This document shows, piece after piece, positions 52,701 to 63,326 of a stretch of DNA of 64,000 bases; position 1 is the first letter of the stretch, and the number at the start of each line of letters is the position of its first letter. The stretch lies in the NCBI RefSeq assembly GCF_001039355.2, contig NW_019775409.1, positions 27,950-91,949 of the forward strand, written 5' to 3'. Both the position numbers and the translations under genes were made by a program. The notes below the pieces were generated by a model. That model ran no database searches, was not told the DNA's origin, and saw only the letters and a list, made by a program, of their open reading frames with translations. Origin of the DNA: Lingula anatina (Eukaryota; Brachiopoda; Lingulata; Lingulida; Lingulidae).

Positions 52701-54567
52701 AGCTAAATACCAAAACATTTTAATGAAACCTCCTTAACAAAAACTGTAGGCGACAACACAATTCAAGTTAAATTTGGCTGATACGCTAGGTATAGCAAAT
52801 AAAATGCTCCGTCGGATAATAAGCGCCCCTTGGAGAACTCTATTAGGAAACCAGAAGGCGAGGGTAGTTATCATGCTGCAACTGTCTTTTGCATGTGATC
52901 AGAACTGGCAAATATTTTATAAGAGTATTAGACAGATTTGTAAGCTCCGTTACTAAGAAGAAATGATATAACTTTTGGAATTTCAAAGAAATTATCAGAG
53001 AAACAATTCCAAAACACAGATGTCACCGAACTCTGTTTTCGTACACAAGTAAATAAGTAAATGAATAAACTCGTAAATAAATGAAAGACTAAAACAGAGA
53101 CGTTATGATATCAAAGCAAATACAACGAAAAATAAAAGATATCGGAAACTGGGACATATTTTGATTTTCGTAAAATAGGCCTATTTTAACATTTTCCTCA
53201 CAATACATCTTACAGAATTGCGGAATAACTACACTGTACATCTACGCTCGGGGAAAGGTTAGGTCTCAGCGTTTTAATTGCGTACAAGGATCAATACGAT
53301 GAGTTTGATTTGAAATCTATCTGACATTCCAGAAATTACAGCATGAGTCAAGGCAAGATCCAACAGTCACTCAAGTACTGGCGTATACTGTATGTGTTCT
53401 AATATCACGCTGCAAGTAAGTTAGCGAAAATAATATCCTAAGTAGCCTACAGTCTGGATTTGAATCCTTGTGTCAAGAAAGAAAAATAACACTGTGGGCA
53501 AGATCACGACTTGAAACATAACAGAGTGTGCAAAGACAAAACCCGAAATGTAAAGAAGGCCACTTTGTGTAGCATATCCATATTGGGCATATTTACAGGT
53601 GTTAACCTTTTTCATTTAGCTTAATATTGGCAGTCACTTACAGTAGTGAGAGACGGTAAAAACTGATCTACAGAACGAATCTCTAAAAACGAGGAAGTGA
53701 ACCTTGGCTGATAGGGGTTAAAGCGTTAAAAAGGCAATCAGAAAATCAGTTCATGGAATATTTTGCCCTACCAATTTGCCTTTTTCGCTTCTGAGTACTC
53801 CACTGTGGTCATTCTAGTATGGTAGAGGAAACCACACCACTTTAAAAAAAATTAAAAATGGCATATCAGGGACGCGGATGAATTGAACGGACTGAAGAAT
53901 GTAATCACAGGCAATCTTGTATTTCAAGTTAAGCTTTGATTACTGGCGTGGGCATAGAACCAAATGGCTTGAGCGTTCATGCCGTGACTTTAAACCATAA
54001 GGCGGAGTGCAATAGTGTTAATCGGGTCAGCATAATATAACTTACTGCATGTTAGTAATGTATCTTGTGCCCCGCCCACTTTCCTTGACCGGAGAGAGGT
54101 GGAAAGGGGAGGTATTCTTTTATGTTCTTTATCGTAATTCATTTATCAGTATGATAAGGTTAAAAGAGGTTGAATGCTTCTGTTAAATTATTCATGCATG
54201 ACCTATAAATTATGATGTTTATACTTCTCATGCCAAACCCATTATAAAGTTCTTTCGGTTCTGACAACAAGATCTAGCGTATATCGTACATGTGTGTGTG
54301 TGTGTGTGTGTGTGGGGGGGGGGGGGCTTGAACAAAATTGAATGAGTATTATTTCAAGTAGCTCGAAAACTATCACCACGTCCACTGACTCATAAAGCTG
54401 ACAGATTAGGTCGAGAAATGACTGGGGGAATTCAAGACGGTGGATTGCAATTAAGTGGCGGTTGTCTGAGGTAAGACCTGAGGCAAAAAGTACACGGGAA
54501 AATCTGTGTCACTTACCTTGAGCGGCCTTACAATAACAACAGTCTCAATTTCTGCAGTCGGAGCCAT
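37862..54567 (-). CDS. TMEM47/PERP-like tetraspan protein, four exons
   Basis: Exons on the minus strand: 54567-54517, 39448-39268, 38833-38684, 38106-37862, each with consensus donor (GTAAGT, GTAAGA, GTAGGT) and CAG acceptor. Phases match; the 208-residue product ends in TAA. Exon 1 gives MAPTAEIETVVIVRPLK, like the TMEM47 start. Four membrane spans lie at about 18-38, 79-103, 117-142 and 162-182. Loop 1 has W40, G49-L50-F51, C54 and C71, the claudin/PMP22 W-GLx-C-C pattern with Phe instead of the second Trp. IVYPIMFWQNMVFKL and FAWAYGLAWA match the third and fourth spans of TMEM47/PERP. The tail is charged (ERDADEIDYREK). Relatives act at cell junctions, and PERP in p53-dependent death and desmosomes. 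TMEM47 and PERP are 181-193 residues. The 15-kb first intron is inferred from frame and homology. An equal exon 1 exists at 60862-60912. Confidence 0.85.
38863..39049. mobile_element. CAGGCCCGTAGCCAG element in intron 2 of the TMEM47-like gene
   Basis: 187 bp with tips CAGGACCGTAGGCAGGGG and (reverse complement of right) CAGGCCCGTAGCCAGCAAT. The interior holds a G run and CCTTTTTGCTTGGAAAAGG. No target duplication is obvious. The remnant at 28809-28885 is the same family. Confidence 0.7.
39449..44162 (-). other. First intron of TMEM47-like gene, 3' portion, with gap and microsatellites
   Basis: No exon seen. Contains a 97-N gap at 41233-41329 followed by poly(A), a GA repeat at about 41434-41490, a shorter GA-rich patch near 42029-42070, and a TG/CG repeat at about 42432-42521. 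The His/Thr and Cys/Val frames over these repeats are artefacts. Confidence 0.7.
44237..44653. mobile_element. CAGTGGCGGATTTAG / CAGGGGCGGATCCAG element inside the tandem repeat
   Basis: 417 bp with tips CAGTGGCGGATTTAGAGG and (reverse complement of right) CAGGGGCGGATCCAGGATT. Flanks CATAC and TATAC fit a 5-bp duplication with one change, as for the element at 8966. Its right half carries a fragment of another repeat (44449-44640). Confidence 0.8.
44449..44640 (-). mobile_element. Probable non-LTR retrotransposon 3'-end fragment
   Basis: On the minus strand an open frame reads EDREGWRALVASSSVV, similar to the last residues of LINE reverse transcriptases (D-R-x-x-W-R-x-L-V), and the sequence ends in a short (GATA)n tail (44451-44465 on the plus strand as CTAT repeats). 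Such a tail is typical of a LINE 3' end. Only the last 190 bp or so are present; nothing functional. Similarity judged by eye. Confidence 0.45.
44937..45152. mobile_element. Short element with CCTCCGCCAAGG inverted ends
   Basis: The left end carries CAGGCCTCCGCCAAGG and the right end TCTCCTTTGCGGAGGTTA, which are inverted repeats. Interior: TAATTACTTAATTAATTAAT and AGACAGACATACAGA. Short repeats with CCTCCGCCAAGG ends are widespread in marine animal genomes (general recall, not searched). No coding capacity. Confidence 0.6.
45153..48253 (-). other. First intron of TMEM47-like gene, middle portion, microsatellite-rich
   Basis: No exon. Contains a G run near 45651-45661, CA/CG repeat near 45748-45796, TC-TG-GA compound repeat at about 46429-46518, and TC/AC repeat at about 46880-46953. 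These give spurious Arg/Glu and Ser/Leu frames. Confidence 0.7.
48254..50409. repeat. ~1-kb block present twice around a single N (49422)
   Basis: Copy A 48254-49421 and copy B 49431-50409, both starting ATTGTCTGTAGTATCATGG and running to GGCCACTACGGTACCAT, where A meets the N. They differ by point changes, TAA-repeat and CT-repeat lengths, and a 214-bp MITE present only in A. Best read as two haplotypes of one intronic site. Confidence 0.85.
48422..48635. mobile_element. TAGATCGATCTA foldback MITE, copy 4 (present only in copy A)
   Basis: 214 bp flanked by AAAG (48418-48421, 48636-48639). The paired copy B reads ACACAAAGAAATGAA (near 49590) with one AAAG and no insert, which gives the empty site. 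The ends carry TTTAGATCGATCTA and TAGGTCGATCTAAT; the core CCGCCTACTACAAGCTG and GGAGGTAATTAACTT match copies 1 and 3. Confidence 0.9.
50410..51261 (-). other. First intron of TMEM47-like gene, unique stretch
   Basis: No exon recognised. T run near 50578-50594 and C run near 50750-50763. Confidence 0.5.
51262..51427. repeat. 82-bp direct duplication around a single N (51344)
   Basis: 51262-51343 and 51345-51427 are practically identical (AGCAATGGATGGAGTCTG through GGTGGTTCTTACAG). A contig-end overlap that was not merged is the simplest reading. Confidence 0.85.
51428..51727 (-). other. Intronic unique stretch with C/CT/TG repeat
   Basis: Compound C-CT-TG repeat at about 51517-51555. No exon seen. 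Confidence 0.5.
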
Positions 54568-55560
54568 ATTGACCACTAGCACTTGCTTGAGAATTCAAGT
54601 CGAAAATCCTTTCAAATATACTCAAAACTCCTGTAATGTCCAAGAGTTGTTTTTTCGTTCACCAGCAAGATCTGCTGCAGGCGCAGTCTCAGTAGCAACC
54701 TGAAGCAAAGAGGCAGCTCTAGATTCCAACAAGAGTCCACGCCGTGCTACAGTAAATCATAAACATCCATCAACAAAATTGATAACTACAAGAGGGTATA
54801 TTCTCGTCAGGGTATGAGAAATGCTCAGGCCGGTATATATAACATAATATAACCCAGCAACTGAAGCCTCCAAACACTACTACACCGCACAGCGCTGCCC
54901 CCAGTAAATCACGCCGGTAATTCCAAAAGACTACTCGAGAATACTCGCTCCGGACCGTCTGGTTATTTCAGGCAGTTGTGTTTTTAGGCTTCTGTAGCTA
55001 CACATTGAGTTACGTTGTTCCCTGCTGCGAGAGGCGGTCGGCACGTACTAACGCTATAATATCGTGGTAAATATCCATACGTTAATTCTATCCCACTGTC
55101 TCGCCGCCGTCGTCTCAGGTAGCTGAAGTAGGGATGACCTGGCTATATCAAAGCGGTGCTATCTATTCGCGTGGTTACACTGAACTTGCCTCAGTCTTGT
55201 CGTAGCGTACTGCTGTACATATGGGAACACAGGTAGACTATTTCGTAGGTCCACGATTCGAGAGTGAGCGATCCGCGTTGTATTGTATGGCCTGATCGTA
55301 CCTGAGGCACCCGCTTGGTGCGTCGAACTCCAAATCAGCTCAGGTCAGCGTCTTAGCGTCCTAGGCACAGTTCAGCTCAGTTTCGTGTTGAGTCCGACAT
55401 GAATGTCATCAGTAGCGTGACGTCTATATACTGATACTGTGACAGTCAGTGACTGAAGGGAACTAATACCCGAGCTACAGCAGCGCACTCTATATTCCTA
55501 AGGTGTTGATAGGCATCTAGCAATGAGTCACGATGCGTGAAGCAAATTATTAAAGGCGAA
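54568..55560 (-). promoter_or_regulatory. Putative promoter / 5' UTR region of TMEM47-like gene, copy A
   Basis: DNA upstream of the exon 1 ATG on the minus strand. A TATA-like TATATATA lies at 54833-54842, about 265 bp before the ATG, and is conserved in copy B. Beyond it, 54900-55430 is clearly richer in CpG and GC than the neighbouring DNA. A GTGACGTCTATATA half-CRE lies near 55418. The start site itself is not determined. Confidence 0.4.
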
Positions 55561-56629
55561 ATGTTAGTGGCGGTCGTCAGAGTAGGAAAGGAATGTTAAG
55601 AATATGATATGATAAGAATATTTCAACCAGTGAGCAAAGTGAAATACAAAAATTGGAATGCGAGATCTAAGGATTACAATAAATAACTGAACAAATGAGA
55701 GTATTTGCTGTTTTTTCCATGCTGTCGTTTCTCATACTTTTACAATTTTTTCACAGTTGGGTAGTTGGGGGAGGTGGGAGTGGGGTGGGGGATGAATCTC
55801 CCTGCCAATAGTACTCAGGATTTTGGGTATCCTCAAAATGTAGTGTAGTCTACACCAACTTGTTCTAGTGAAGAATAGATCCCCCCAAAACTAATATCAG
55901 CCCAATTGTAACCTAATCGTAAGAGTGGGGCTATTACTTTTCTTGAACTTGTAAATAAAACAGTATCTGCTGGACCGGCGAAGCTATACCCCCTCCTCTC
56001 CCCCCCCCCTCCCCCCCCACCAAGTCTCAGGCACTACAGAATATATGTCCCACTTTTTAAACGATAAAGTCTGAATGATCGGCTGCCTTGAAAGGGTTTG
56101 AAAGTGAACCTGTTTAAATATTACAATGCACCTATTCGTGTAGGGTTGTGCATTTTAAAATTAACCTTATCGCCACTTTATATTGTAAACATTTATGACA
56201 GAGGGCATGCAAACCCGACTTGATAAATATTCAGATAACGACAATTCAAACACTTTAAGTGCTGAAGTTATGGCGTTTATTTGAATGCAAATAAAGGCGT
56301 TCTTTGTATCAAAATATAATATACAAACACCTAAAGTGGTATTATTTTAAAGGCAATGCCGAATAGCTGCCTTTTTTGTCACGATATCAGTGGATTTATC
56401 AGCTGCTATTTACAATTCGATATTTCACGATTAATAAAATTTATTGAGTTTACTACGTTGTTGACATCCGATATCGCTCGTTTTATACAAAATGGCATTA
56501 AAGAAGAGCCGAAACCATGTATCCGCCCATGATATGAAAATTACCGAAAGTATAATATATCTGACTTGGTATTCTGTTAACAGGGAAACTATATATAGTA
56601 TATGTATATATACATTTTGAAACCTCTTT

Positions 56630-56853
56630 CAGGGCCGTAGCCTGAGCATACTGCCGGGGGGGGGGGGGGGGGGGGGAAAAGGGGGGCGGGGGGGGGGAAC
56701 CCACGAGGGGGGGGGGGGGGGGCCCCCCCCCCCGGGGGGGGAAAATTTTAAAAANTGCTCAATCAGAAGTCAGAAATTGCGATTATTTTTTTTGCACCTC
56801 AAATCCCAGGGGGGGCAGCTGCCCCCCCTGTCCCCCCGGAGGCTACGGCCCTG
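56630..56853. mobile_element. CAGGGCCGTAGCCTCCGGGG element (present only in copy A)
   Basis: 224 bp with tips CAGGGCCGTAGCC at both ends, extensive G/C runs and a single N at 56755. It is flanked by TCTTT (56625-56629, 56854-56858). Copy B has the uninterrupted CCTCTTTCTTTGTG near 62941. The right half matches the element at 63934 (GGGGGGCAGCTGCCCCCCCTG). Confidence 0.8.
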
Positions 56854-56920
56854 TCTTTCATTGTGTCTTTCCAGTAGAGTCATTTCTCACACAAGCCAAA
56901 TGAGTCCACACTGTTCAACA

Positions 56921-57030
56921 TGCGGAGTTGCCAACGTGACAGTACTAAAAATACCAAGACCTATTGTGTTACGTCTTATTGACACGGGTTCTGTAAAAAC
57001 GCCTGTAAACAATACGAGAGTCTGTTCTAA
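56921..57030 (+). repeat. Segment related to the ACK-like 3' UTR
   Basis: Similar to 20871-20965 (shared TTGCCAAC.TGACAGT and identical TTACGTCTTATT), with an allelic copy at 63009-63125. The plus-strand frame reads similarly in both (ANVTVLK..RPIVLRLIDTGSV and ANLTVLR..RLIVLRLINSGMV). Not a recognised gene; probably a dispersed repeat fragment. Confidence 0.5.
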
Positions 57031-57187
57031 TTAATACACAGAGAACAGGTAAATGGATAATAAAGTTGGCCTCTCTAGATCTGAAAATGTAGCCACAAAT
57101 CTCTTTGACTCTCCGTACTCTTACATTACCGACCTCTTAATTAGCCGCCTAGATTGAGTGAGAGCGTTGGGGATTTTCTCTTGCTAA

Positions 57188-57190
57188 ATT

Positions 57191-57226
<36 letters not shown>
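57188..57226. repeat. TTTA microsatellite (copy A; also 63287-63322 in copy B)
   Basis: Uninterrupted ATTT repeats in both copies of the 6.1-kb block. Confidence 0.9.
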
Positions 57227-57227
<1 letters not shown>

Positions 57228-57827
57228 CACATTTAAACGATGAAAGAAAAAAATTATTAAAGATTGGGAGGGAATTTCCCGTATGACAATTCACTATCCG
57301 GTCCTTACGTTTTGACTGATCATGACATCTGACCCCCTCATCCGCCCCGCCCCTCCTTTCCCGGCCAATTGATGAGAAAAGAAGTCTCTTCTCAATCAAA
57401 TCTCCAGCAATGTGTTTGTACTTACATGTAGGCACTCCTCTATCGCAATCATATACTTTGGTAGAGCGTCAAGAGGAGCTATCTCCTTTTTTTCGCACGT
57501 GAAGACCACCCAATTTTTATTCGGGAAAAAGGCGTACGCATGAAGTGCAGCGAAGAAGCTACCTACTTGCCAATCTAACTTTCTATTCTAAGGTGGTAAA
57601 AGCAAGAAGCTTGCTGATGAAATGTGCACTGAAGAAATAAATAGTATATCAAATATATAAATATTATAAATGTAAGTGTATATATACACTGTCTTGGCTT
57701 TTATCATCTCAAATGTCCCCATAAAATATTATCTGACACAGGTGGTGAGCTATTGAATTCCCAGATTTCAGTGTGTATTTACACTAATAGGCAGTGAGCC
57801 AGCCCCCTGATGTATTCTGACATATTC

Positions 57828-57860
57828 CAGGGCCGTAGCCTCCGGGGGGGCAGGGGGTGC
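57828..57860. mobile_element. CAGGGCCGTAGCCTCCGGGG element tip, cut by the N at 57861
   Basis: Left tip of the same family as 56630-56853. The sequence stops in its G run, exactly where the single N joins the second copy of the 6.1-kb block. Confidence 0.75.
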
Positions 57861-58232
57861 NCCCTTAAACTGAAATCAGCATCCTTCTTTAAAGACTCTA
57901 CATTTCCAATGTAGGTGTGTCTTGGAAAAGACTGGTGGTGATGTTTTTCTTTATGGTTGCTTTTTAGATAGAACCCCCCCCCCCCCCCAACATGATCCAG
58001 TTTACCACAGGTACCTGTACGTACAGCGCATGTTTAAAAAGCACGCATGCCAACACGTTTTGTTATAAGACTATTCCTTTCGTGTCTTATGTTACTCATA
58101 TTACTTTGAATAATAAGATGTCGACTAAAGAAGAGTAGTGGTTTTGTTATAACGTGCACAACTGAAGGGAAGTGTACCACGACAATAACAGGTGACTTCA
58201 CGAGTTTTTTTCTATATGTACTCTGAGACAGA

Positions 58233-58277
<45 letters not shown>

Positions 58278-58420
58278 GATAATGATAATGAATAAAATAT
58301 TGAAATAAGAATAAGAATGTAATATAATAATAAAACACGATAAAGAAAAAGACGTACACAAAAGAAGAATGTTTGTGAATATCAACACACTGCTAACAAC
58401 CAATTATTGCTAGGCTGTAA

Positions 58421-58597
58421 GGCCCCATTCAGAATAAGGGACTAACAAGTCCAAGGGTCAAATATGGCGACCCACTACAAAACTTGCCGTCTAATCAACT
58501 AATTCAGGCACTGAATAGCTATCCCGTGGGGAAGCATTCAAGTGGGTCAGCCATATTTGACCTTCGGACTAGTTAGTCCCCTATTCTGAATGGGGCC
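58421..58597. mobile_element. Harbinger-like MITE, copy 2 (present only in copy B)
   Basis: 177 bp, flanked by TAA on both sides (58418-58420, 58598-58600). The inverted ends share GGCCCCATTCAGAATA, GGGACTAAC, GTCAAATATGG and GACCCACT over about 55 bp. Copy A has the empty site GGCTGTTATGTAAGTCCGACC near 52277-52297. The 3-bp TAA duplication and GG-start ends fit PIF/Harbinger. Confidence 0.9.
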
Positions 58598-60780
58598 TAA
58601 GTCCGACCACTGATCACTGCGTGTGGGAGGTATCTTGGTGTGGTGTATTTTTCTAGGAATATCAACACCGCGACAGGATCGTGGTCCTTTGGATCTAGAC
58701 CCAGGATACCACGACTGTACACACCACTGGTTTAGATACGACGGACAAAGCTTTGTAATTGAATACACCGCAGGGTGAGCATTTCCAGAGATTGAGTATC
58801 GTTGAAAAAAAAATATCAAAAACATCTCGGGGTGGAGAAAGAAGTGGCTTAAGAGATAATGAAGACGTTCAATACACGACGCAATATCCAAGACGGGACG
58901 TTATTTATGTCAGTGATGAATGCGATAAAATTCCGTCCTTGAATTGAAAAAAAAGGTACAAATAACAAAGTTATGAATCAGAGCTAAAATGTCTCAAGTC
59001 AAACCGCAAATCCCAGAGCTAAATACCAAAACATTTTAATGAAAGCTCCTTAACAAAAACTGTAGGCGACAACACAAATCAAGTTAAATTTGGCTGATAC
59101 GCTAGGTATAGCAAATAAAATGCTCCATCGTACAGTTAGATAATAAGCGCCCCTTGGAGAACTCTATTAGGAAACCAGAAGGCGAGGGTAGTTATCATGT
59201 TGCAACTGTCTTTTGCACGTGATAAGAACTGATAAATATTTTATAAGAGTATTAGACAGATTTGTTAGCTCCGTTACTAAGAAGAAATTATCTAACTTCA
59301 GGAATTTCAAAGAAATTATCGGAGACACAATGCCAAAACACAGATTTCACCAAACTCTGTTATCGTACACAAGTAAATAAGTAAATGAATATCCATAAAT
59401 ATATGAAAGTCTAAAACAGAGACGTTCTGATATCAAAGCAAATACAGCAAAAAATAAAAGATATCGAAAACTGAGACACGTTTCAGTTTTCGTAAAATAT
59501 TTTAACAATTTCCTCACAAAACATCTTACAGCATTGCGGAATAACTACACTGTACATCTACGCTCGGGGAAAGGTTCGGTCTCAGCGTTTTAATTGCGTT
59601 CAAGGATCAATACAATGAGTTTGATATGAAAGCTATCTGACGTTCCTGAAATTACAGCATGAGTCAAGGCAAGATCCAACAGTCACTCAAGTATTGGCGT
59701 ATACTGTATGTGTTTTATTAACACACTGCAAGTAAGTTAGCGAAAATAATATCCTAAGTAGCCTACAGTCTGGATTTGAATCCTTGTGTCAAGAAAGAAA
59801 AATAACACTGTGGGCAAGATCACGACTTGAAACATAACAGAGTGTGCAAAGACAAAACCCGAAAAGTAAAGAAGGCCACTTTGTGTAGCATATCCATATT
59901 GGGCATATTTACAGGTGTTAACCTTTTTCATTTAGCTTAATATTGGCAGTCACTTACAGTAGTGAGAGACGGTAAAAACTGATCTACAGAACGAATCTCT
60001 AAAAACGAGGAAGTGAACCTTGGCTGATAGGGGTTAAAGCGTTAAAAAGGCAATCAGAAAATCAGTTCATGGAATATTTTGCCCTACCAATTTGCCTTTT
60101 TCGCCTCTGAGTACTCCACTGTGGTCATTCTAGTATGGTAGAGGAAACCACACCACTTTAAAAAAAATTAAAAATGGCATATCAGGGACGCGGATGAATT
60201 GAACGGACTGAAGAATGTAATCACAGGCAATCTTGTATTTCAAGTTAAGCTTTGATTACTGGCGTTGGCATAGAACCAAATGGCTTGAGCGTTCATGCCG
60301 TGACTTTAAACCATAAGGCGGAGTGCAATAGTGTTAATCGGGTCAGCATAATATAACTTACTGCATGTTAGTAATGTATCTTGTGCCCCGCCCACTTTCC
60401 TTGACCGGAGAGAGGTGGAAAGGGGAGGTATTCTTTTATGTTCTTTATCGTGATTCAGTATGATAAGGTTAAAAGAGGTTGAATGTATCTGTTAAATTAT
60501 TCATGCGTGACCTATAAATTATGATGTTTATACTTCTCATGCCAAACCCATTATAAAGTTCTTTCGGTTCTGACAACTTGAACAAGATCTAGCGTATATC
60601 GTACATGTGGGGGGCTTGAACAAAATTGAATGAGTATTATTTCAAGTAGCTCGAAAACTATCACCACGTCCACTGGCTCATTAAGGTGACAGATTAGGTC
60701 GAGATATGACTGGGGAATTCAAGACGGTGGATTGCAATTAAGTGGCGGTTGTCTGAGGTAAGACCTGAGGCAAAAAATAA

Positions 60781-60836
60781 ATGAAAGTCTAAAACAGAGA
60801 CGTTCTGATATCAAAGCAAATACAAGTTTTGCCATT
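60781..60836. repeat. Templated insertion copied from 1.4 kb away
   Basis: 60781-60825 repeats 59403-59447 (ATGAAAGTCTAAAACAGAGA, then CGTTCTGATATCAAAGCAAA) and replaces the few bases found in copy A (AAAAAGTACACGGGAAAATC near 54485-54504). It ends about 25 bp from the exon 1 splice donor at 60861. The insert carries copy-B variants of its source (GTCT, GTTCTG), so it arose on that haplotype. Confidence 0.8.
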
Positions 60837-60861
60837 TGACGAGAAAATCTGTGTCACTTAC

Positions 60862-60912
60862 CTTGAGAGGCCTTACAATAACAACAGTCTCAATTTCTGC
60901 AGTCGGAGCCAT
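60862..60912 (-). CDS. Second exon 1 of the TMEM47-like gene (copy B)
   Basis: Encodes the same 17 residues, MAPTAEIETVVIVRPLK, followed by GTAAGT, with one synonymous difference seen from 54517-54567 (CCT for CCG). The phase fits the exon ending at 39448. As an allelic copy it would be the alternative haplotype's exon 1; as a true duplicate it would be an alternative promoter. No second set of exons 2-4 exists in the window. Confidence 0.75.
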
Positions 60913-61930
60913 ATTCACTACGAGCACTTGCTTGAGAATTCAAGTCAAAAATCCGTTCAAATATATTCAAAACTCCAGTAATGTCCAAGGGTTGTTTTAC
61001 CGATCACCGGCAAGGTCTGCTGCAGGCGCAGTCTCAGTAGCAACCTGAAGCTAAGAGGCAGCTCTAGATTCCAACAAGAGTCCACGCCGTGCTACAGTAA
61101 ATCATAAACATCCATCAACAAAATTGATAACTACAAGAGGGTATATTCTCGTCAGAGTATGAGAAATACCCAGGCCGGTATATATAACATAATATAACCC
61201 AGCAACCGAAGCCTCCGAACACTACTACACCGCTGCCCCCAGTAAATCACGCCGGTAATTCCAAAAGACTACTCGAGAATACTCGCTCCGGACCGTCTGG
61301 TTATTTCAGGCAGTTGTGTTTTTAGGCTTCTGTAGCTACACATTGAGTTACGTTGTTCCCTGCTGCGAGAGGCGGTCGGCACGTACTAACGCTATAATAT
61401 CGTGGTAAATATCCATACGTTAATTCTATCCCACTGTCTCGCCGCCGTCGTCTCAGGTAGCTGAAGTAGGGATGACCTGGCTATATCAAAGCAGTGCTAT
61501 CTATTCGCGTGGTTACACTGAACTTGCCTCAGTCTTGTCGTAGCGTACTGCTGTACATATGGGAACACAGGTAGACTTTCGTAGGCCCACGATACGAGAG
61601 CTTGCGATCGACTGATCGCACCTGAGGCACCCGCTTGGTGCGTCGAACTCCAAATCGGCTCAGGTCAGCGACTTGGCGTCCTAGGCACAGTTCAGCTCAG
61701 TTTCGTGTTGAGTCCTGCATGTATGTCGTCAGTAGCGTGACGTCTATATACTGATACAGTGACAGTCAGTAACTGAAGGGAACTAATACCCGAGCTACAG
61801 CAGCGCACTCTATATTCCTAAGGTGTTGATAGGCATCTAGCAATGAGTCACGATGCTTGAAGCAAATTATTAAAGGCGAAATGTTAGTGGCGGTCGTCAG
61901 AGTAGGAAAGGAATGTTAAGAATATGATAT
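60913..61930 (-). promoter_or_regulatory. Putative promoter region, copy B
   Basis: Counterpart of 54568-55560, with the conserved TATATATA near 61180 and the CpG-rich stretch after it. It differs from copy A by a small deletion (CACAGCG near 61231), a substituted patch around 61574-61620 and scattered changes. Confidence 0.4.
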
Positions 61931-63285
61931 TATAAGAAAACTTCAACCAGTGAACAAAGTGAAATATAAAAAAATTGGAATCTGAGAGTTAAGGATTGAA
62001 ATGAATAACTGAACAAATGAGAGTGTTTTCTGTATTCTCCATGCTGTCTTTTCTCATATTTTTTTTAAAATTTCTTTCACAGTTGGGTGGTTGGTGGGGT
62101 GGGGGGTGGGGGTGGGTTCTGAATGTCCCTGCCAATAGTTCTCAGGATTTTGGGTATCCTCAAAATGTAGTGTAGTCTACACCAACTTGTTCTAGTAAGG
62201 AATGGACCCCCCCCCAAAACTAACATTAGTCCAGTTAATTGTAACCTAATCGTAAGTGTGGGGCTATTACTAATACTACTTGTCTTGAACTTGTAAATAA
62301 AACGGTATCTGCTGGACCGGCGAAAGATACCCCCTACTCTGCCCCCCCCCCCCCCCCCAAGTCTCAGGCACTTCAGAATATCTGTCCCACTTTTCAAACC
62401 ATAAAGTCTGAATGATCGGCTGCCTTGAAAGGGTTTGAAAGTGAACTTGTTTAAATATTACAATGCACCTATTCGTGTAGGGTTGTGTATTTTAAAATGA
62501 ACCTTATCGCCACTTTATATTGTAAACATTTATGACAGAGGGCACGCAAACCTGACTTGATAAATATTCAGATAACGACAATACAAACACTTTAAGTGCT
62601 GAAGTTATGGCGTTTATTTGAATGCAAATAAAGGCGTTCTTTGTATCAAAATATAAAATCCAAACACCTAAAGTGGTATTATTTTAAAGGCAATGCCGAA
62701 TAGCTGTCTTTTTTGTCACGATATCAGTGGATTTATCAGCTGCTATTTACAATTCGATATTTCACGATTAATAAAATTTATTGAGTTTACTACGTTGTTG
62801 ACATCCGATATCGCTAGTTTTATACAAAATGGCATTAAAGAAGAGCCGAAACCATGTATCCGCCCATGATATGAAAATTACAGAAAGTAAAATATCTGAC
62901 TTGGTATTCTGTTAACAGGGAAACTATATACATTTTGAAACCTCTTTCTTTGTGTCTTTCCAGTAGTGTCAATTCTCACACAAGCCAAATGAGTCCAGAC
63001 TGTCCAACATGCTGATTTGCCAACGTGACAGTACTAAAAATACCAAGACGTACATGTATTGTGTTACGTCTCATTGACACGGGATCTGTAAAAACGCCTG
63101 TAAACAATATGAGAATCCGTTCTAATTAATACACAGAGAACAGGTAAATGGATAATAAAGTTGGCCTCTCTAGATCTGAAAATGAAGCTACAAATCTCTT
63201 TGACTCTCCGTACTCTTACATTACCGACCTCTTAATTAGCCGCCTAGATTGAGTGACAGCGTTGGGGATTTTCTCTTGCTAAATT

Positions 63286-63326
<41 letters not shown>

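Noticed and set aside
54506-54703. 65-residue plus-strand open frame (and its partner at 60836-61048)
   Set aside because: It is the antisense shadow of the TMEM47-like exon 1, which has the matching start, donor and protein similarity on the minus strand.
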